64,000 bases of DNA from Xanthomonas prunicola (GCF_002846205.1 NZ_PHKV01000013.1:1-64000), one strand, 5' to 3'; shown: positions 11,941-20,614, numbered from the stretch's first letter. Program-made: numbers and translations. Notes: generated from the letters alone by a model not told the origin.

Positions 11941-14043
11941 TCATCGGATCCAAGTTTGCGTGGAAAGATCGAATACGCGGTCCGCCATCGCAATGGTCTC
12001 TTTGCGATGAGCGATGATGATCCTAGTAATCTCTAGATCCATAACTGCGTCGTTAACCACCTTTTCGTTGTCGCTATCCAGATGGCTGGTCGCTTCATCG
12101 AGCACGAGGATCTTAGGCTGCCTGTATAGTGCCCTCGCCAGTAGGATCCTTTGCTTCTGTCCACCGGACAACGTCGAGCCCATATCGCCGACCAGGGTTT
12201 CGTAGCCCATCGGCATCTTCAATATTTCATCGTGGATACCAGCAGTACGCGCTGCCGCTTCGATTTCGGACAGCTCCGCCGAGCTGTCGAAGAACGCCAC
12301 GTTGTCGGCGATTGTCCCAGAGAATAAGCAATCATCTTGCATCACTGCCGCCATTCCCTGAGCGGGGATGGCGCTGCGGCACACAGGTCTGGGCTGGTCG
12401 GTTACTGTCACTTCTCCTTCCTGCGGCGCAAGTAGGCCAAGGACGATTTTGGCAAGCGTGGTCTTGCCACATCCGCTTGGACCGACCAAGGCAACAGACT
12501 GGCCGGGTGCTATGGTAAAGCTCAAGTTCCTGAAGATCCACGGTTCCCATTCGGAATAGCGATATCCCAGCCCCTTCATCTGCACCTCCGGCGCGGACCG
12601 GAGGGCGCGTTCCAGGCGCCCGCGGGCAGGCTCTTCGTCCGCAGTAGTGATATCGGCAAGACGATTGAGGTGAAGTCCAAGCATCTTCAGTTCGACCGCG
12701 TTATCAATGAGGGAGCCCACGCGAGTAGAAAACTGGTCCGCATAAGACAGTGCGGCAACCATCATGCCGGCGGTCATCGCGTTGCCCGAGATGAGGTACG
12801 CGCCTGCTGAAAGCAAGAAAACTCGCTGCAGCCCGAAGATGCCCTGGCTGGCGGCTCCAAAGCCCAGCTTGATCCGCTCCGCGGTAACGCCACGCTTGGC
12901 GGCCTCCAGCGTAGCATTTGCCAAGCGGGCGCGGCGTTCGAGCTGGCGGTTTGCCAGCTTAATTGCCTGAATACCCCGTACCGACTCCATCAACTCCGAT
13001 TGCTGTCGTGCATCTAACACCATGCTCTGTTCACTTGCACGCCAGAGTGCCCCGAACATGAGGAAGCGACCCAAGGCATAGAGGGTGGCCACGACCACCA
13101 CGACGGTCGCCATACCTGTGCTGTAGATAAATAGCAATACCAAAGCTAGGCTGCCTGTCAGGCCATCTAGCAGTGCGGTGACGAAGCTACCCGTCAAGAT
13201 CGCCTGGATCCAGTGAATGGATCCGAATCGGGACATGATGTCTCCCAGGTGGCGCTTCTCGAAGAAGTCCAGGGGTAGGCGCATGAGATGGCTGAAGATA
13301 TTGATGACCCACTGCGTGCTGATGTTGGCCCCCAGCCAGCTAATCAACCAAGCCCTCGCTAAATTCAGACCCGCCTGGATGATGATCACCAGCGAAAAGA
13401 TTGCTGCAACTGTGAGTATGACCTTGCCGTTAGACTCTGAGATCTGGTCAACTGCCCACTGGGCTTGGAGCGGTATAGATAGACCTAGCGCCTCGATCGC
13501 CAACGCGAGGGCGAAGATCTGGATCAGCACCCTTTTCAATCCGCTGATCCGCCCGGTCAATGCAGACAGTGGCACGCTAGGTGACTTGCTTGCCCGCCTG
13601 AATGACGCGCTGGGCTCTAATTCCAGCAGCACTCCGGTGAAGTATTTGCTGACCTCACCCATAGGCATCAGGCGCCGCCCTTGGGCCGGGTCAATGATTA
13701 CCAGTTTGCTGCCCTTGGTACCAGCCAGTACCACGAAGTGATTCATGTTCCAATGCAAAATAACGGGCGCTTGCACTTCCCTCAGATAATCCAGTTCTGC
13801 GCGCAACGCCCTGCAACCGAAGCCCATGTCATCTGCAACCTCGATAACCTGGTTAAGCGACATACCCTTCAGCGTGGAGCTGTAGCGACGCCTGAGGGCA
13901 GGAAGCCCGCAGTGATTGCCGTAGAACTGAGCCAGCATTGCTAGGCACGCCAGCGCGCACTCTGCCGCCTCCGATTGCATGATTGGATCGACACGCTTTT
14001 TTTGCGACCACAAAAGAGTCGGGCTGCCATCAGCCATTGTCAT
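11941..14043 (-). CDS. Peptidase-containing ABC transporter (C39 type, double-glycine leader exporter)
   Basis: A 700-residue inner-membrane exporter that cleaves double-glycine leader peptides and pumps out the mature peptide. The N-terminal C39 peptidase has catalytic Cys29 in QSEAAEC, His102 in NMNHFVV and Asp118 in IIDPAQG, so the full triad is visible. A six-helix permease domain follows (about residues 165-430). The ATPase has Walker A GPSGCGKTTL, signature LSGGQKQR and Walker B ILVLDEATSHLD. It starts inside the stop of the HlyD gene (ATGA, 4-base overlap), so the two are translationally coupled. The nearby 60-residue GG peptide and ATP-grasp ligase give it an obvious cargo. Composition is clearly less GC-rich than the chromosomal neighbours. 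Confidence 0.93.
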   Translation of the reverse strand: MTMADGSPTLLWSQKKRVDPIMQSEAAECALACLAMLAQFYGNHCGLPALRRRYSSTLKGMSLNQVIEVADDMGFGCRALRAELDYLREVQAPVILHWNMNHFVVLAGTKGSKLVIIDPAQGRRLMPMGEVSKYFTGVLLELEPSASFRRASKSPSVPLSALTGRISGLKRVLIQIFALALAIEALGLSIPLQAQWAVDQISESNGKVILTVAAIFSLVIIIQAGLNLARAWLISWLGANISTQWVINIFSHLMRLPLDFFEKRHLGDIMSRFGSIHWIQAILTGSFVTALLDGLTGSLALVLLFIYSTGMATVVVVVATLYALGRFLMFGALWRASEQSMVLDARQQSELMESVRGIQAIKLANRQLERRARLANATLEAAKRGVTAERIKLGFGAASQGIFGLQRVFLLSAGAYLISGNAMTAGMMVAALSYADQFSTRVGSLIDNAVELKMLGLHLNRLADITTADEEPARGRLERALRSAPEVQMKGLGYRYSEWEPWIFRNLSFTIAPGQSVALVGPSGCGKTTLAKIVLGLLAPQEGEVTVTDQPRPVCRSAIPAQGMAAVMQDDCLFSGTIADNVAFFDSSAELSEIEAAARTAGIHDEILKMPMGYETLVGDMGSTLSGGQKQRILLARALYRQPKILVLDEATSHLDSDNEKVVNDAVMDLEITRIIIAHRKETIAMADRVFDLSTQTWIR

Positions 14044-15308
14044 GGGGTAGCCTTTTCATCTGAGCCCAGGGATGGCAAAGCGGACGGACGGAGCATCCAA
14101 TCAATCAGGCTTCTGGTCTCCACATCGACCTTGGCCGTCAAGGTCATTCCAGGCTTTGCTGCAAACCGCCGAAAGAAGGACGATGACGATGCATCGTCAA
14201 TCGCGACTATCACACGATAGCCCGAGCTGGATTGGGCGCTGCCGAGGATCCTACCGATCTCCAACGCTGAAACAGCGTTCGTCGAGATAGAGATAATCTT
14301 ACCGCGCTGTCTGCCGTATCTAGCGGCAGGAAATGCATCGTAGCTGATATCCACGGGCTTGCCGACCTGTAACAGACCGACCGCCGAGCTGGGCACCCAT
14401 AGTTCGGCCACGAGCTTCGAATTCCTGGGAAGGATCACCATGAGCTGTGACGCCTCATCTACCACCATGCCAGGATGTGCGAGGACAGCTGCGACAATGC
14501 CGTCCATCGAAGCACGAATCACCTGGTTCCGGCGTTGTTCGTTCTCTGCTTTTTCGTTTTCCACATCCGCAATCTGTACATTTAGCGCGACAATACGCTC
14601 ATCGGTGATGAGGGGAAGCTGAGCCAGCTCAGCCTCCGATTGGTTTAACTCAAGCATCGCCTGAAGCCGCTGGTTTCGCACATCCTGCGCAAGGGATTTC
14701 TGCTGTAGTGCCGTGTCATATTGTTGCGCCAGCTGGTAGCCGCTGACCAATCCGCTTGCCTTGGTGCGCCAAGTTTCGTAGAGCGCGTTAGCCGCCTTGT
14801 AGCGGATATCTTGATTCTTGATCTGCAGCGTCAACGTTGCAATGCGCGCACGTAGCAGGTCGATCCGATCACGCAGATCGTGTTCCTTCAGTAAAGATAG
14901 GCGCTGCTGAGATTCGACCGACGCCTTGAGCTGTTGGCGCTTGCTGGCAATTTGCCCGGAGATCAGTTTTCCAGTATCACTGGACGCCGCGCTGGAACGC
15001 TGGCTGGATACTCTGACAAGGGGTTGCCCAAGAGTCACCTGATCTCCCTCCGACACTAAGACTTCGGCCACGGTCGCACCGGATGGCTGTGGCGCCACCA
15101 CATTCGCCTGGCCAGCCAATGGAATCAGGCGTCCAACGATTTTTTCAGTCCTGCTGTAGCGCCCAAATAGTGCAAGTCCCGTCATGACCAACAAGATCAG
15201 GGCCGCGCTAAAAAAGAAAACCCAACCCAAGCGGGGCGGGGTGATGCTGATGCCGCCGAGCCGGTCTACTTTTTTCGCCGCGAACACCTCATTGCGGAAA
15301 AGCTCCAC
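14040..15308 (-). CDS. HlyD-family membrane-fusion adaptor of the peptide exporter
   Basis: A 422-residue periplasmic adaptor with one N-terminal membrane segment (about residues 30-50), a lipoyl half (VVAPQPSGATVAEVLVSEGD), a long coiled-coil hairpin (about 130-260) and a beta-barrel end. It would link the C39 ABC transporter to an outer-membrane TolC-type channel, which is not encoded here. The start is a GTG at 15308. It overlaps the ABC gene by four bases. The architecture matches CvaA/RaxA-type adaptors of microcin and peptide type I exporters. Tandem placement with the peptidase transporter supports peptide export across both membranes. Confidence 0.9.
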   Translation of the reverse strand: MELFRNEVFAAKKVDRLGGISITPPRLGWVFFFSAALILLVMTGLALFGRYSRTEKIVGRLIPLAGQANVVAPQPSGATVAEVLVSEGDQVTLGQPLVRVSSQRSSAASSDTGKLISGQIASKRQQLKASVESQQRLSLLKEHDLRDRIDLLRARIATLTLQIKNQDIRYKAANALYETWRTKASGLVSGYQLAQQYDTALQQKSLAQDVRNQRLQAMLELNQSEAELAQLPLITDERIVALNVQIADVENEKAENEQRRNQVIRASMDGIVAAVLAHPGMVVDEASQLMVILPRNSKLVAELWVPSSAVGLLQVGKPVDISYDAFPAARYGRQRGKIISISTNAVSALEIGRILGSAQSSSGYRVIVAIDDASSSSFFRRFAAKPGMTLTAKVDVETRSLIDWMLRPSALPSLGSDEKATP

Positions 15309-15450
15309 TTACATTCCTCGCACTAAATATTTCACTAAGGAAGATCTGAATAGCCAGCAGCACCTTAGAAGTTTCAATCAGTACTGCCCACAGGATGCAT
15401 GTAGCTGGCTTGAGTAACGACAGCACAAACAGTGCCAGCACCTGCGCCAT
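15289..15450 (-). CDS. Possible small hydrophobic peptide upstream of the HlyD gene
   Basis: A 53-residue frame (MAQVLALFVLSLLKPATCIL onward) overlaps the HlyD GTG start by 20 bases. It is strongly hydrophobic, with two candidate membrane stretches. There is no well-spaced ribosome binding site and I do not recognise it. It could be a small membrane partner, a decayed gene or chance. Confidence 0.25.
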   Translation of the reverse strand: MAQVLALFVLSLLKPATCILWAVLIETSKVLLAIQIFLSEIFSARNVSGAFPQ

Positions 15451-16035
15451 CTTCCCGACCACCCACGCATCTGTTGCGATCTTCCAGGTCTGGAGTTCCT
15501 AGTGTTTTCCTGGGTCACCTTGACATCGGCGACATGGCTGCGGTAGATCCCGCTGGCTGAAACAGCCGCGATTTCATCCATGCCAATGCACGCCTTTGTG
15601 TCGAAATACCATCGATTGCTCTTGTTTATTATTATACGTCTCGGGGTCGATTGGGGTCTGCACTTTTGAGTTAGCTGGGTGCTGTGACGAAGGTCGCGAC
15701 GACGATTGTGCCAGACCGAAGGCTTGGCTTTTTTCGCACCAGATTGACGTTGACCATCTCCAAAATCTGCACGGCAAGCCCGTGGGCTCCACCAAACGAC
15801 GAGAGTTAGAATCGCGGCCTAATCGGGAACGTCGTTCAATCCGCCGAGCTGGAAAAACTGGGGTAAGGGGAGATCCCGGCGGTACCGTCACGTATCTGAC
15901 GGCTTCCCCAGTGCTGCCGAAAATAATTTCTCATAAAAAACCTGCCGCTTACCGGGGCGGATCCGGAACGACTGACCCGCAGCGTGGCTGGAAGTTGGCA
16001 AGCACGCAGGGCGAGCGGAACCAGCCCACCAAGCC
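15309..16035. other. Gene-poor spacer inside the peptide island, with a nested stem-loop
   Basis: About 730 bases between the exported protein gene and the exporter pair. ACTGGGG (15857-15863) pairs with CCCCAGT (15906-15912), enclosing a second perfect stem CCGTCA/TGACGG (15885-15890 and 15897-15902). A short minus-strand frame at 15378-15581 starts MDEIAAVSASG, loosely like a leader-peptide end. It loses any sensible continuation, so it may be a decayed precursor or chance. No other gene is convincing. Confidence 0.4.
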
Positions 16036-16758
16036 CTAGTCAGGTGCAAATGAAAGCTCGCGTCTCCAGACCAGTGGCTTGCTCTCTCGCTGCTTGTCCG
16101 GGAAGAAAAGGGAAAGGTAGCCTGCGGCGATGGCGCGGTCGCGGAGTTTCAAGCCAACCCCCTCTGCTGTCACGACAGAGACTTCGGTCACCTTGCCTTG
16201 CGCGTTGACTTTCATGTCCCACTCAAGCCTGCCAAGCCATTCCCGTGGTGGAATCGAAGCATCATAGTTAGGGCGCCCCACGACATAAGGTGTTCCAGGA
16301 TCCTTGGAAAGTGGTGAGTCCTCGAGCCTGGCATTGACCTGTATCGTGCTTTCCCCAGCGCGCCCATCGCCTGTTTCCGCTCGGAACGTCCAGAGGCCAA
16401 GCGTGCCGTCCTTGCCTAGATCGGCGCTATAGCAATGCTTGACGCCCCGGTAATCGGGATAGGTGTGGCTCGATACTTGCTGTCCGACTGCGTCGAGCAC
16501 CGTCAACACCAAGCCACGCACGTCTGTATCGGCAAGATCGGTTGCGACGCATACCTGATGATCGTGCTTACCATCGGTCAGGAATTGGATAGTCTGCTGG
16601 CGTGCGATTGAACGAGGCGGCTGGGCGTCCCAGAGAAATTCGATATAGATACTCTTATCTGCTGTATCTGCTGTATCTGCTGTATCTGCTGTATCTGCTG
16701 CACATGCCATGCACGAAATAGTTGCTAATGCTAGAAAAGTCCAAGGAGTTCTCTTCAT
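16036..16758 (-). CDS. Exported protein with TonB-C-like C-terminal region, in the peptide island
   Basis: A 240-residue protein with a clear signal peptide (hydrophobic stretch TFLALATISCMACA) followed at once by an alanine-aspartate-threonine repeat encoded by five 9-base units. The middle is a beta-rich extracytoplasmic domain with two cysteines (CVATDLAD and HCYSADLG). The last 60 or so residues (EWDMKVNAQGKVTEVSVV, then AIAAGYLSLFFPDKQ) resemble the C-terminal domain of TonB-like proteins, but there is no proline-rich spanner or anchored helix as in real TonB. Its role is unknown. Position and strand between the precursor peptide and the exporter genes suggest it belongs to the peptide system, perhaps in periplasmic handling or immunity; that is inference. 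The start ATG has GAGG upstream. Confidence 0.75.
   Translation of the reverse strand: MKRTPWTFLALATISCMACAADTADTADTADTADKSIYIEFLWDAQPPRSIARQQTIQFLTDGKHDHQVCVATDLADTDVRGLVLTVLDAVGQQVSSHTYPDYRGVKHCYSADLGKDGTLGLWTFRAETGDGRAGESTIQVNARLEDSPLSKDPGTPYVVGRPNYDASIPPREWLGRLEWDMKVNAQGKVTEVSVVTAEGVGLKLRDRAIAAGYLSLFFPDKQRESKPLVWRRELSFAPD
16656..16700. repeat. Five tandem copies of a 9-base unit
   Basis: The unit TATCTGCTG is repeated five times without change just after the signal-peptide codons of the minus-strand gene. It encodes repeated Ala-Asp-Thr. Copy-number change would alter linker length without shifting the frame. Confidence 0.95.
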
Positions 16759-17087
16759 AGATCCAGATCCTCAAATACAGCAGTCACGCTGGCTGAGCGG
16801 CCCGTCAGGTAGATCCAGACGACCTCGTTCAAAGAGACGGTCAGGGGGCGCGGGGCTGCGCCGTAATACCTGGGCAGGTAAGCAGGTTGCGATGTGCCGA
16901 TGACCTATCGCCACACATTAGAGACGGGTCGGAATTGATCCTAAAACCCCGTTGCTCTATCTGCGAGACGTGGGCTCGTAAACAATGACGATTTATGCGC
17001 AACTAAGGCGCGCCCAACTCTGGAGCCGCTGGACGCGCCCACCAGTAGTCGAATCAAGATCGCCCAACTACCGATTGTTGCGCTGCC
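16759..17087. other. Spacer between the RiPP-like precursor and the exported protein gene
   Basis: About 330 bases with no credible frame on either strand. I see no strong terminator after the precursor gene, so read-through into the downstream minus-strand genes is possible. Confidence 0.4.
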
Positions 17088-17270
17088 TCAGGCGGAGCCG
17101 GGATCAGTCTTCGGCGTACAGGTACTCTTGTCCTTCCATGTATTGGTCGGCGTCGGGTTCGTGGCGCCGCCTGCAACCTGGCCTACTTCATCACGCGAAA
17201 GGACCCGTGCAAGCACGCGTCCCGGTTCAGTAGCATTCTTACGGTTTTTCGTGACATCAGCATTGCTCAT
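17088..17270 (-). CDS. Candidate RiPP precursor peptide with double-glycine leader (graspetide-like)
   Basis: A 60-residue peptide. The ATG at 17270 has a GGAG eight bases upstream; a longer in-frame opening to 17324 lacks this. Residues 1-35 form a leader ending in LSRDEVGQVAGG, a textbook double-glycine processing site for C39 peptidases. The 25-residue core after Gly35 starts ATNPTPTNTW and runs on to DPGSA. It holds six Thr, two Ser, three Lys, two Asp and one Cys. Hydroxyl or amine donors plus Asp acceptors are what ATP-grasp ligases of the graspetide class join as esters or amides. It sits 98 bases downstream of the ATP-grasp gene on the same strand and upstream of the exporter genes. 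The modification itself is inferred. Confidence 0.75.
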   Translation of the reverse strand: MSNADVTKNRKNATEPGRVLARVLSRDEVGQVAGGATNPTPTNTWKDKSTCTPKTDPGSA

Positions 17271-17368
17271 TTCATCGACTCCAGTAAGTGCGCAGGTAAT
17301 GCTGCGCGGCATCGCATGGACCATCCATGCGAATAGCGAACCACATTGATGCGCTAATGCATCAATAC

Positions 17369-18448
17369 TCAGGGAAAAACCAACTCAGTTTCCAATCCCG
17401 AACGTTTAGCATCTTCGTAGGCTTCTCTCAGAGTAAGCGGTTGGGAAACTGGCTCATACTCGAATTGTGGATCTGCGCGCTCAATGAACTGGCAGAACGC
17501 CTCAGTGAGCGGGATACTCTGGCACCATGTCTCAATAAACATGAACTGTCCGGCCTCATTGACCTCTAGGAAGATCCATTGATCATTCTCATCAATGATG
17601 AAATCAAATCCGCCACTGACAATGTCGAGCCGCTCCATGAGGTTGAGACATTTGTGGTAAATTTCTTCGGGGAGAACTGCCGGCGCACACGCCTTGATGC
17701 CGCCTTGTCCTATTCTCCAGTCGAGGTCTCCACCGTCCAGCGTGTGGGACTCAATCTTCACCCCACCGTAAAAACGACCAAAGAACTGTATACGGGCCTC
17801 ATACTTCTTTGGAATCTTGGCTTGAAAAATCCCTGGAGTTGACGCTAGCAGATTATGCTCGGGCAGTAGCTCTGCCGTCACTTTTGCTGTAAAAGTCTGG
17901 ATTATTGAACCATCCTCTTCCCATACATAGCCTGTTAGTGGCTTGTAGATATGCTCCCCAGCATTTTCGATGAAGGTTCTTATTTCCCTGGGGTTGTTGC
18001 TAATCAATGTTCGCGGAATGAGAAGCCCGGCAGCCTGCGCCTCCAAGAGCTGATGAATTTTTAGTTCACAGGCGTCTGCGCTAACGCCCTTATTGATCCA
18101 AAACGCCTTTCTAAAGAGCGACTTGTGCGCATGGAACGCCGCGTCCAGCTCCATCTGAGCGAACTGTCGATCCCTGACGTCGATGAGCTTCGGTACTTCC
18201 GGCACACGCCGACGCCTGTTCCAGACGACACCGATGTCATGTTCATTGAAATCATGCTCCCCTGTACTGACTCGTACATCTGCATGCCTTTCTGCATACC
18301 TGATGCTCACCGAAGATCTGGTGGGATAGTCCTCGGCATTCCACCGAATGACGCGACTGCCGCGCTTAGATAGTGCTTGCCCAAGGACGGCTGCATGGAA
18401 ATCCCCATCGAGAGAGTTGATCAGTACCGCTTTTTTGTATGTATCCAT
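17369..18448 (-). CDS. ATP-grasp peptide ligase (MvdC/MvdD-like RiPP maturase)
   Basis: A 359-residue ATP-grasp enzyme from the ATG at 18448, which has AGACAGG at good spacing; an ATG six codons upstream is possible. The ATP-grasp core is visible: a lysine in HIYKPLTGY (about residue 169), RIQFFGRFYGGV, and the metal-binding end FDFIIDENDQ (Asp about 282) followed by FLEVNEAGQFMFIE (Glu 295, Asn 297). The last motif is close to the EVNPAGQW(L)F(V)E signature of the microviridin and graspetide macrocyclases, more than to glutathione or D-Ala ligases. The adjacent GG-leader peptide is the obvious substrate. GC content is visibly low. It likely forms omega-ester or omega-amide links between core side chains. 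Confidence 0.85.
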   Translation of the reverse strand: MDTYKKAVLINSLDGDFHAAVLGQALSKRGSRVIRWNAEDYPTRSSVSIRYAERHADVRVSTGEHDFNEHDIGVVWNRRRRVPEVPKLIDVRDRQFAQMELDAAFHAHKSLFRKAFWINKGVSADACELKIHQLLEAQAAGLLIPRTLISNNPREIRTFIENAGEHIYKPLTGYVWEEDGSIIQTFTAKVTAELLPEHNLLASTPGIFQAKIPKKYEARIQFFGRFYGGVKIESHTLDGGDLDWRIGQGGIKACAPAVLPEEIYHKCLNLMERLDIVSGGFDFIIDENDQWIFLEVNEAGQFMFIETWCQSIPLTEAFCQFIERADPQFEYEPVSQPLTLREAYEDAKRSGLETELVFP

Positions 18449-18832
18449 ACATGCCTGTCTTTGCATACTTTCATTGCATCCGCATTCTCAGCAAGCTTGG
18501 CCAAAAGAGGCGAAAACGACCTAAGCAGCTGGCGTTTCAGGTACTTTTACCGTCATTACATAACCACAATAATTTTGGTATTGAATTGAGCATGGTGTTT
18601 AAGTGCAGAAGGCGGAACGTGCATTTACGTGTGGCTCACTACCTATAGCACAGCGAGCTCAAGCGGAGCAACTGTGCTGACCAAATGCCGTCAAATCCGA
18701 CGAGATAGAACGGGCGCAGGGTGTGAAATAACCGTTAAATCCATCTTGACTCAAACGAAGTGGTGCCACTCGTGTAATCACGCTTCTTAAGTTTTTTTGT
18801 CCCTTCACGCCGAGGCTGGGTATCCTTTGACG
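18449..18832. other. Divergent promoter region between the peptide island and tamA
   Basis: About 380 bases separate the divergent starts of the ATP-grasp gene and tamA, marking the right edge of the low-GC island. AT-rich sequence suited to promoters is present, but I cannot assign a specific operator. No gene is seen. Confidence 0.5.
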
Positions 18833-20614
18833 ATGCTTAAAGTCGCGTTTGCTCTTTCCCTGCTGTGCACCCTGTTCGTTCCGCTGCAAGCGGTTGCTCG
18901 GGCAACCATCGACAGGATCGAAATCAAGGGGTTAGACGACGGCGACGACGCCGAGATGATCGAGAACATTCAGGTCTCTTTGTCTCTCTATGAGGCCGTC
19001 GGCAAGGAACAGGGCGAGTCGCGTCTGGAGTATCTGCTGGCACAAGCCGAGCGGCAGACGCGTGAGGCGCTGGAGCCGTTTGGCTATTACTCGCCGACCA
19101 TCGCGCTGGCTGCGCCACGTGCGGGCGACAGGGTGACCGTGGTGATCACGGTGGACCGTGGCGAGCCGGTGCGGGTGCGCACCTCGCATATCTCGATCAC
19201 CGGCTGGGCCGAGCAGGACCGCTACCTGGGCCAGGACCTCAAGCAGTTCGAGCCGCGCGAGGGCCAGGTCTTCAGCCATCCGCAATACGAAGCCAGCAAG
19301 GTGCGCATTACCCGACGCCTGGCCGAGCGTGGCTACTTCGATGCCGACATCACCCAGCGCCGCGTTGCGATCACGCGTGCCGAGCATGCGGCCGATATCG
19401 ATCTGAACTGGGATAGCGGCCGCCGTTACGACATGGGCAAGGTGCGCTTTGACTACGACTACTTCCGCGATGGCCTGTTCGACCCGCTGGTGTACTGGGA
19501 CGAGGGCAGCTACTACCACGAAGGCAAGCTGGATCGGCTGCGTGAGTCGCTGACCAAGCTGGATTACTTCAGCACCATCGACATCCAGCCCAAGCCAGAA
19601 GAAGCCGACGCCGATGGCCGCGTGCCGGTGGACGTCAAACTTACCCGCGCCAAGCGCACCGTCTACACCGCCGGCCTGAGTTACGGCAGCGAGAGCGGCG
19701 CCGGTGTGCGCGGTGGCGTGGAGCGGCGCTATGTGAACTCGCGCGGCCACAAGATGGACACGCAGCTGGACTACGCACAGAACCGCAAGAGCCTGACCAC
19801 CAGCTACCGCGTGCCGGCGTTCCGTTGGCTGGATGGCTGGTATACCGCCTCGGCGCGGCTGTACGACGAGCAGACCGACTACATCGATCTGCGCAACGTC
19901 AAACTCACCGGCAGCCGCAGCGGCCAGATCAATGAGCGCTGGAGTGCGATCGCCTCGATCAACGCCCTGCGCGAGCGTTGGCGCTTCAGCAGCGGCGACG
20001 ATTTCGACGGCGCGGTGTACGAAACCTCCACGCTGATCTACCCGCAGCTGCAGGCCAACTACATCAACGTCGACGACCGGCTGTTTCCGCGCAGCGGCGT
20101 GTCCGGCCAGATGTTCATCCGCGGCGGCGCCGAGGGTGCCGGCTCCGATACCAACTTCGGCCAGTTGTATGGCCAACTGCGCTGGTTTCTGGGCGCTGGC
20201 GACAACAGCCGGATCATCCTGCGCGGCGAAGGTGGCACCACCTGGACCAGCGACCTGGTGGCGATGCCGCCGAGCCTGCGCTTCTTCGCCGGTGGCGCAA
20301 ACAGTATTCGCGGTTATGCGTTTCGCGAGGTCGGCCCGCGCACGCCCAAGCCCGACGAATTCGCACTGGGTGCCAAGAACGTGGTCACCGCCAGTGCGGA
20401 ATACGAGCATTACCTCAAGGGTGGCCCGTGGGGCGGCGCGGTGTTCGTCGACAGCGGTAGCGCGTTCGATGACCGGCCGGACTGGCACACCGGTATCGGC
20501 TTCGGCCTGCGTTGGCGCTCGCCAGTGGGCCCGGTGCGCGTGGACATCGCGCATGGCTTGAATGACCCCGACTCGCAGTTTCAGCTCTACATCGATATCG
20601 GGGCCAATCTGTGA
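18833..20614 (+). CDS. tamA: Translocation and assembly module outer-membrane protein TamA
   Basis: A 593-residue BamA-superfamily (Omp85) protein with a signal peptide, POTRA domains in the first 250 or so residues (TIDRIEIKGLDDGDDAEMIE onward) and a C-terminal 16-strand barrel ending in QLYIDIGANL. The barrel carries the family RGY motif (SIRGYAFREVGPR). TamA works with TamB in inserting some outer-membrane proteins and moving lipid. ATG 18833 is preferred because the hydrophobic signal core begins directly after it; an alternative start at 18797 would bury it. tamB begins within its stop codon, so the pair is coupled. Confidence 0.93.
   Translation: MLKVAFALSLLCTLFVPLQAVARATIDRIEIKGLDDGDDAEMIENIQVSLSLYEAVGKEQGESRLEYLLAQAERQTREALEPFGYYSPTIALAAPRAGDRVTVVITVDRGEPVRVRTSHISITGWAEQDRYLGQDLKQFEPREGQVFSHPQYEASKVRITRRLAERGYFDADITQRRVAITRAEHAADIDLNWDSGRRYDMGKVRFDYDYFRDGLFDPLVYWDEGSYYHEGKLDRLRESLTKLDYFSTIDIQPKPEEADADGRVPVDVKLTRAKRTVYTAGLSYGSESGAGVRGGVERRYVNSRGHKMDTQLDYAQNRKSLTTSYRVPAFRWLDGWYTASARLYDEQTDYIDLRNVKLTGSRSGQINERWSAIASINALRERWRFSSGDDFDGAVYETSTLIYPQLQANYINVDDRLFPRSGVSGQMFIRGGAEGAGSDTNFGQLYGQLRWFLGAGDNSRIILRGEGGTTWTSDLVAMPPSLRFFAGGANSIRGYAFREVGPRTPKPDEFALGAKNVVTASAEYEHYLKGGPWGGAVFVDSGSAFDDRPDWHTGIGFGLRWRSPVGPVRVDIAHGLNDPDSQFQLYIDIGANL

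Noticed and set aside
11941..15308. Exporter pair as the RaxA/RaxB system for RaxX
   Set aside because: The architecture is alike, but no raxX or sulfotransferase raxST gene accompanies it; the cargo here is the GG peptide next to an ATP-grasp gene.
15596..16039. 147-residue plus-strand frame in the island spacer
   Set aside because: No ribosome binding site, mixed composition, and it runs antisense to the operon direction with no recognisable domain.
16656..16700. Tandem repeats here and at 56215-56238 as a CRISPR array
   Set aside because: The units are 9 and 6 bases with no spacers; they are simple tandem repeats.
16036..16758. Annotation as the energy transducer TonB
   Set aside because: Only the last part is TonB-C-like; the proline-rich spanner is missing and the N-terminus looks like a cleaved signal followed by an ADT repeat.
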